From Burkholderiales bacterium (lineage in GTDB: Bacteria > Pseudomonadota > Gammaproteobacteria > Burkholderiales > Burkholderiaceae_C): a DNA stretch of 5,606 nucleotides. Positions within the stretch are counted from its first letter, which is position 1; every line of letters begins with the position of its first letter. The stretch spans positions 1 through 5,606 of the forward strand of contig CANFYD010000288.1 of the NCBI GenBank assembly GCA_947450745.1, written 5' to 3'. Below the pieces are notes generated by a model. That model saw only the letters and a list, made by a program, of their open reading frames with translations, had not been told where the DNA came from and did not search any database. The position numbers were made by a program, and so were the translations under genes. Shown here piece by piece: positions 3,832 through 5,606 of the stretch.

Positions 3832-5606
3832 ATGAAGAGATTACTGATTTGGATGAGCTGCACGCTCGCAGGCGCATTGGCGCTGCAGATGCCGGCATGG
3901 GCGCAAGGCATGCCGACCATCACGCCGAGCTTGAAGCACATGTTGGCTGCGCTGCCGATTGCCGACATCAAGGACGACGTGCAGGGCATGGTCAAAACCC
4001 TGAAAAAAACCAGTTGCGGCAGCGAACTGAAGGACTGCTACAGCACCAAGTCCGGGCCCTTGCAGCTGTACTTCTTCACCAGCAAAGGCGCGCAACAAAC
4101 CTTTCTGCTGGTGATCAGCAAGAAAATGCCGATGCCCAGCCTGCTCAAACCGAATGTGCAAAAGCTGATGGGCGGCACCTATTTGAGCGACCCCATCATC
4201 TCCATTTCGACGACGGACTTTGACCTCGACATGGTCAAGATGCCCGCCGATCTGCAGAAAGTGGTGCGGGACAGCTACTTCAACGTCAGCTCCCTCACCT
4301 TCGCCAGCGGCGTGCAGTTGGCCGCCCGGGCAGAACTCGGCGGTGTCATGAAGGTGGCCATGGAGGGCTTGGGCGTGAAGGCCGATCAACTGACGCTGCG
4401 GGCCGGCGTGCTGATCCCCATTCCGACCGATCTGGTCAGCGGTGCAGGCGCCGGGGCCGGACTGGCTGATGCGCTGAAGCACAGCGACACGATGAAAAAG
4501 GCCGGTGCCGATGCCGTGAGCCCCGAGGCTTACATCGAATTCCAGTTCGCCCCCAGCGCCAAGCTGCCGATGCGGCTGCCGCCGATGGACTTGACGGACG
4601 CGACGTTCTTCATCGACAACGCGCTCACCTTTGGCTACAAGGGCAATGCTTACTTCAAGGGTGTCAAGAACAAAAAGATCTTGATCCAGTTCCAAACCCC
4701 GCTCACTCCGCTGGGGGCGATGGACTTGCTGGACTTCTCGTTTCGCATGGCCACGCCGCCCGACCTGACGCTGGAAGATGCGGCCAATGTGATGGTCGCG
4801 ATGGCCACTCCGGACAAACGACTGGCCGCTTACGGGGGCTTCATCAACCGTATCGACACCCTCAAGAAGCCGCTGCTCGCGGCGGCCGCACCGCTGTCCG
4901 TGTTCCAGTTGAGAAACCCGCAGCCGCATGCAGACTACAAGTTTGGCGACAGCAGCAAACCCTTCCCTACCGAGAACAAATACTTCAACGTCGCCCTGCT
5001 GGGTCCAACAGCACCGGGTGGGCCGTTGATGCAACTCGCGGGCGACGCCATGATCCTGGGTCAACCGATGGGCTCGATTGATGTGGCGGCAGGCACCTCC
5101 GGGTTTCATGGCAAGGTTGCCCGCGACCTCAGCCTCAAGCTGGGGCCACTGGGCAAGGTCACCATCGAGAAGATGCTGGCAGAAGCAGACATTGACAAAG
5201 ACTCCCAGCGGATACGGCTGAAAGGCAATTTCGGCGGGCAAGTGGTGGAAGTCGTTCTGGACGGCACGATGCTGACGATCAATGTGCCGGCCAACTGTGT
5301 GAACCCGTTCGAGATCAAGACCCAGCTCAAGATCGAAGCGTCATCCAACATCGCCACCATTTTCGAAGGTCAGGGCGGTGCCAACGTCGACCCATCCAAG
5401 ATCAGCGGATGCATCGGCAAAGAACTTGAAGCCGCATACAAGAAGATTGGCGGCGAGTACAAGAACATGAGCGGCTACTCGGCCAATGAAGCCAACCAAG
5501 CCTTGGAAGGCCTGCGGGTCTTCGACACCCGCATCATTCAAACGTGGAGCAGCCTGGGTGTCAACAATGAGGGCGATGTCGTCCGCGGTCAATTGAGGAA
5601 GGTCGG
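3832..5606 (+). CDS. Exported protein of unknown family, partner-gene candidate of the TPR-secretin (3' partial)
   Basis: The frame is open without a stop from ATG 3832 to the window end, giving 591 complete codons; the C-terminus is missing. The signal peptide is clear: MKRLLIW, a hydrophobic core, then PAWA|QG with cleavage after residue 24, close to the AWG|Q of the upstream gene. The mature part has four cysteines (62, 69, 489, 527), consistent with disulfides outside the cytoplasm. I recognise no family. Three segments look loosely related, each a Gly/aromatic beta-like stretch followed by a Leu/Ile-rich strand: about 157-195 (FASGVQLAARAEL), 264-305 (FGYKGNAYFKG, then PLGAMDLLDFSF) and 424-460 (GFHGKVARDLSLKLGPLG). 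They suggest beta-rich domains. Ribosome binding is poor, with only CGAAAAAAAC before the ATG, so expression may depend on translation or transcription from the upstream gene, 110 nt away. The upstream gene suggests a substrate or surface partner of the secretin, which is inference. Long antisense frames opposite it are shadows. Confidence 0.85.
   Translation, partial: MKRLLIWMSCTLAGALALQMPAWAQGMPTITPSLKHMLAALPIADIKDDVQGMVKTLKKTSCGSELKDCYSTKSGPLQLYFFTSKGAQQTFLLVISKKMPMPSLLKPNVQKLMGGTYLSDPIISISTTDFDLDMVKMPADLQKVVRDSYFNVSSLTFASGVQLAARAELGGVMKVAMEGLGVKADQLTLRAGVLIPIPTDLVSGAGAGAGLADALKHSDTMKKAGADAVSPEAYIEFQFAPSAKLPMRLPPMDLTDATFFIDNALTFGYKGNAYFKGVKNKKILIQFQTPLTPLGAMDLLDFSFRMATPPDLTLEDAANVMVAMATPDKRLAAYGGFINRIDTLKKPLLAAAAPLSVFQLRNPQPHADYKFGDSSKPFPTENKYFNVALLGPTAPGGPLMQLAGDAMILGQPMGSIDVAAGTSGFHGKVARDLSLKLGPLGKVTIEKMLAEADIDKDSQRIRLKGNFGGQVVEVVLDGTMLTINVPANCVNPFEIKTQLKIEASSNIATIFEGQGGANVDPSKISGCIGKELEAAYKKIGGEYKNMSGYSANEANQALEGLRVFDTRIIQTWSSLGVNNEGDVVRGQLRKV

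Noticed and set aside
3849..4223. Plus-strand 124-codon frame at the start of the downstream gene
   Set aside because: It is an out-of-frame shadow of the 3832 gene, with a His/Arg/Ala-rich translation and no signal peptide.
3841..5241. 466-codon open frame on the minus strand
   Set aside because: It lies opposite the 3832-5606 gene, whose plus frame has a signal peptide and sensible composition. The minus translation is His/Gln/Arg-rich without a recognisable pattern, typical of an antisense shadow in GC-rich DNA.

Overview
The window is GC-rich, with dense GC-biased codon use and long shadow reading frames opposite the real genes. It looks like a betaproteobacterial chromosome, most likely Burkholderiales/Comamonadaceae. 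The main grounds are the Lys/Ala-rich protein with a ribbon-helix-helix-like end and the DUF6172-type gene, both types I associate with that group. This placement is inferred from recall, not from a search. All four supported genes lie on the plus strand.

Left part (1-1221): this holds the 3' part of a gene for a Lys/Ala/Pro-rich, histone-H1-like protein that ends in a ribbon-helix-helix-like module. A strong 14-bp hairpin follows it. Next is a short DUF6172-family gene that must start at TTG 856, because an in-frame stop sits 10 nt upstream. Its 3' end carries a hexanucleotide repeat encoding poly-Ala, and a GC-rich hairpin lies just downstream.

Middle gap (1189-1675): about 490 bp with no gene I can support. 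It contains several short perfect tandem duplications of 4, 6, 8 and 10 bp, and an AT-rich inverted repeat.

Right part (1676-5606): two consecutive genes for exported proteins. The first encodes a 681-residue protein made of a signal peptide, TPR-like helices, an Ala/Pro-rich linker, a secretin (type II/III secretion, PF00263-like) domain and a helical tail ending in an aromatic cluster. The second, starting at ATG 3832 and running off the window, encodes at least 591 residues of a secreted or periplasmic protein of unknown family with four mature cysteines. The two signal peptides end in nearly the same cleavage context (AWG|Q and AWA|Q). The 110-bp gap between them is largely a degenerate array of eight 10-bp units rich in GCCTCTT.

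Working hypothesis (inference): the TPR-secretin forms an outer-membrane pore or assembly platform, and the downstream protein is its substrate or partner. The 10-bp array may control the second gene at DNA level (helically phased sites) or RNA level (CU-rich units complementary to the start region). This gene pair and its spacer are the most promising undescribed features here.
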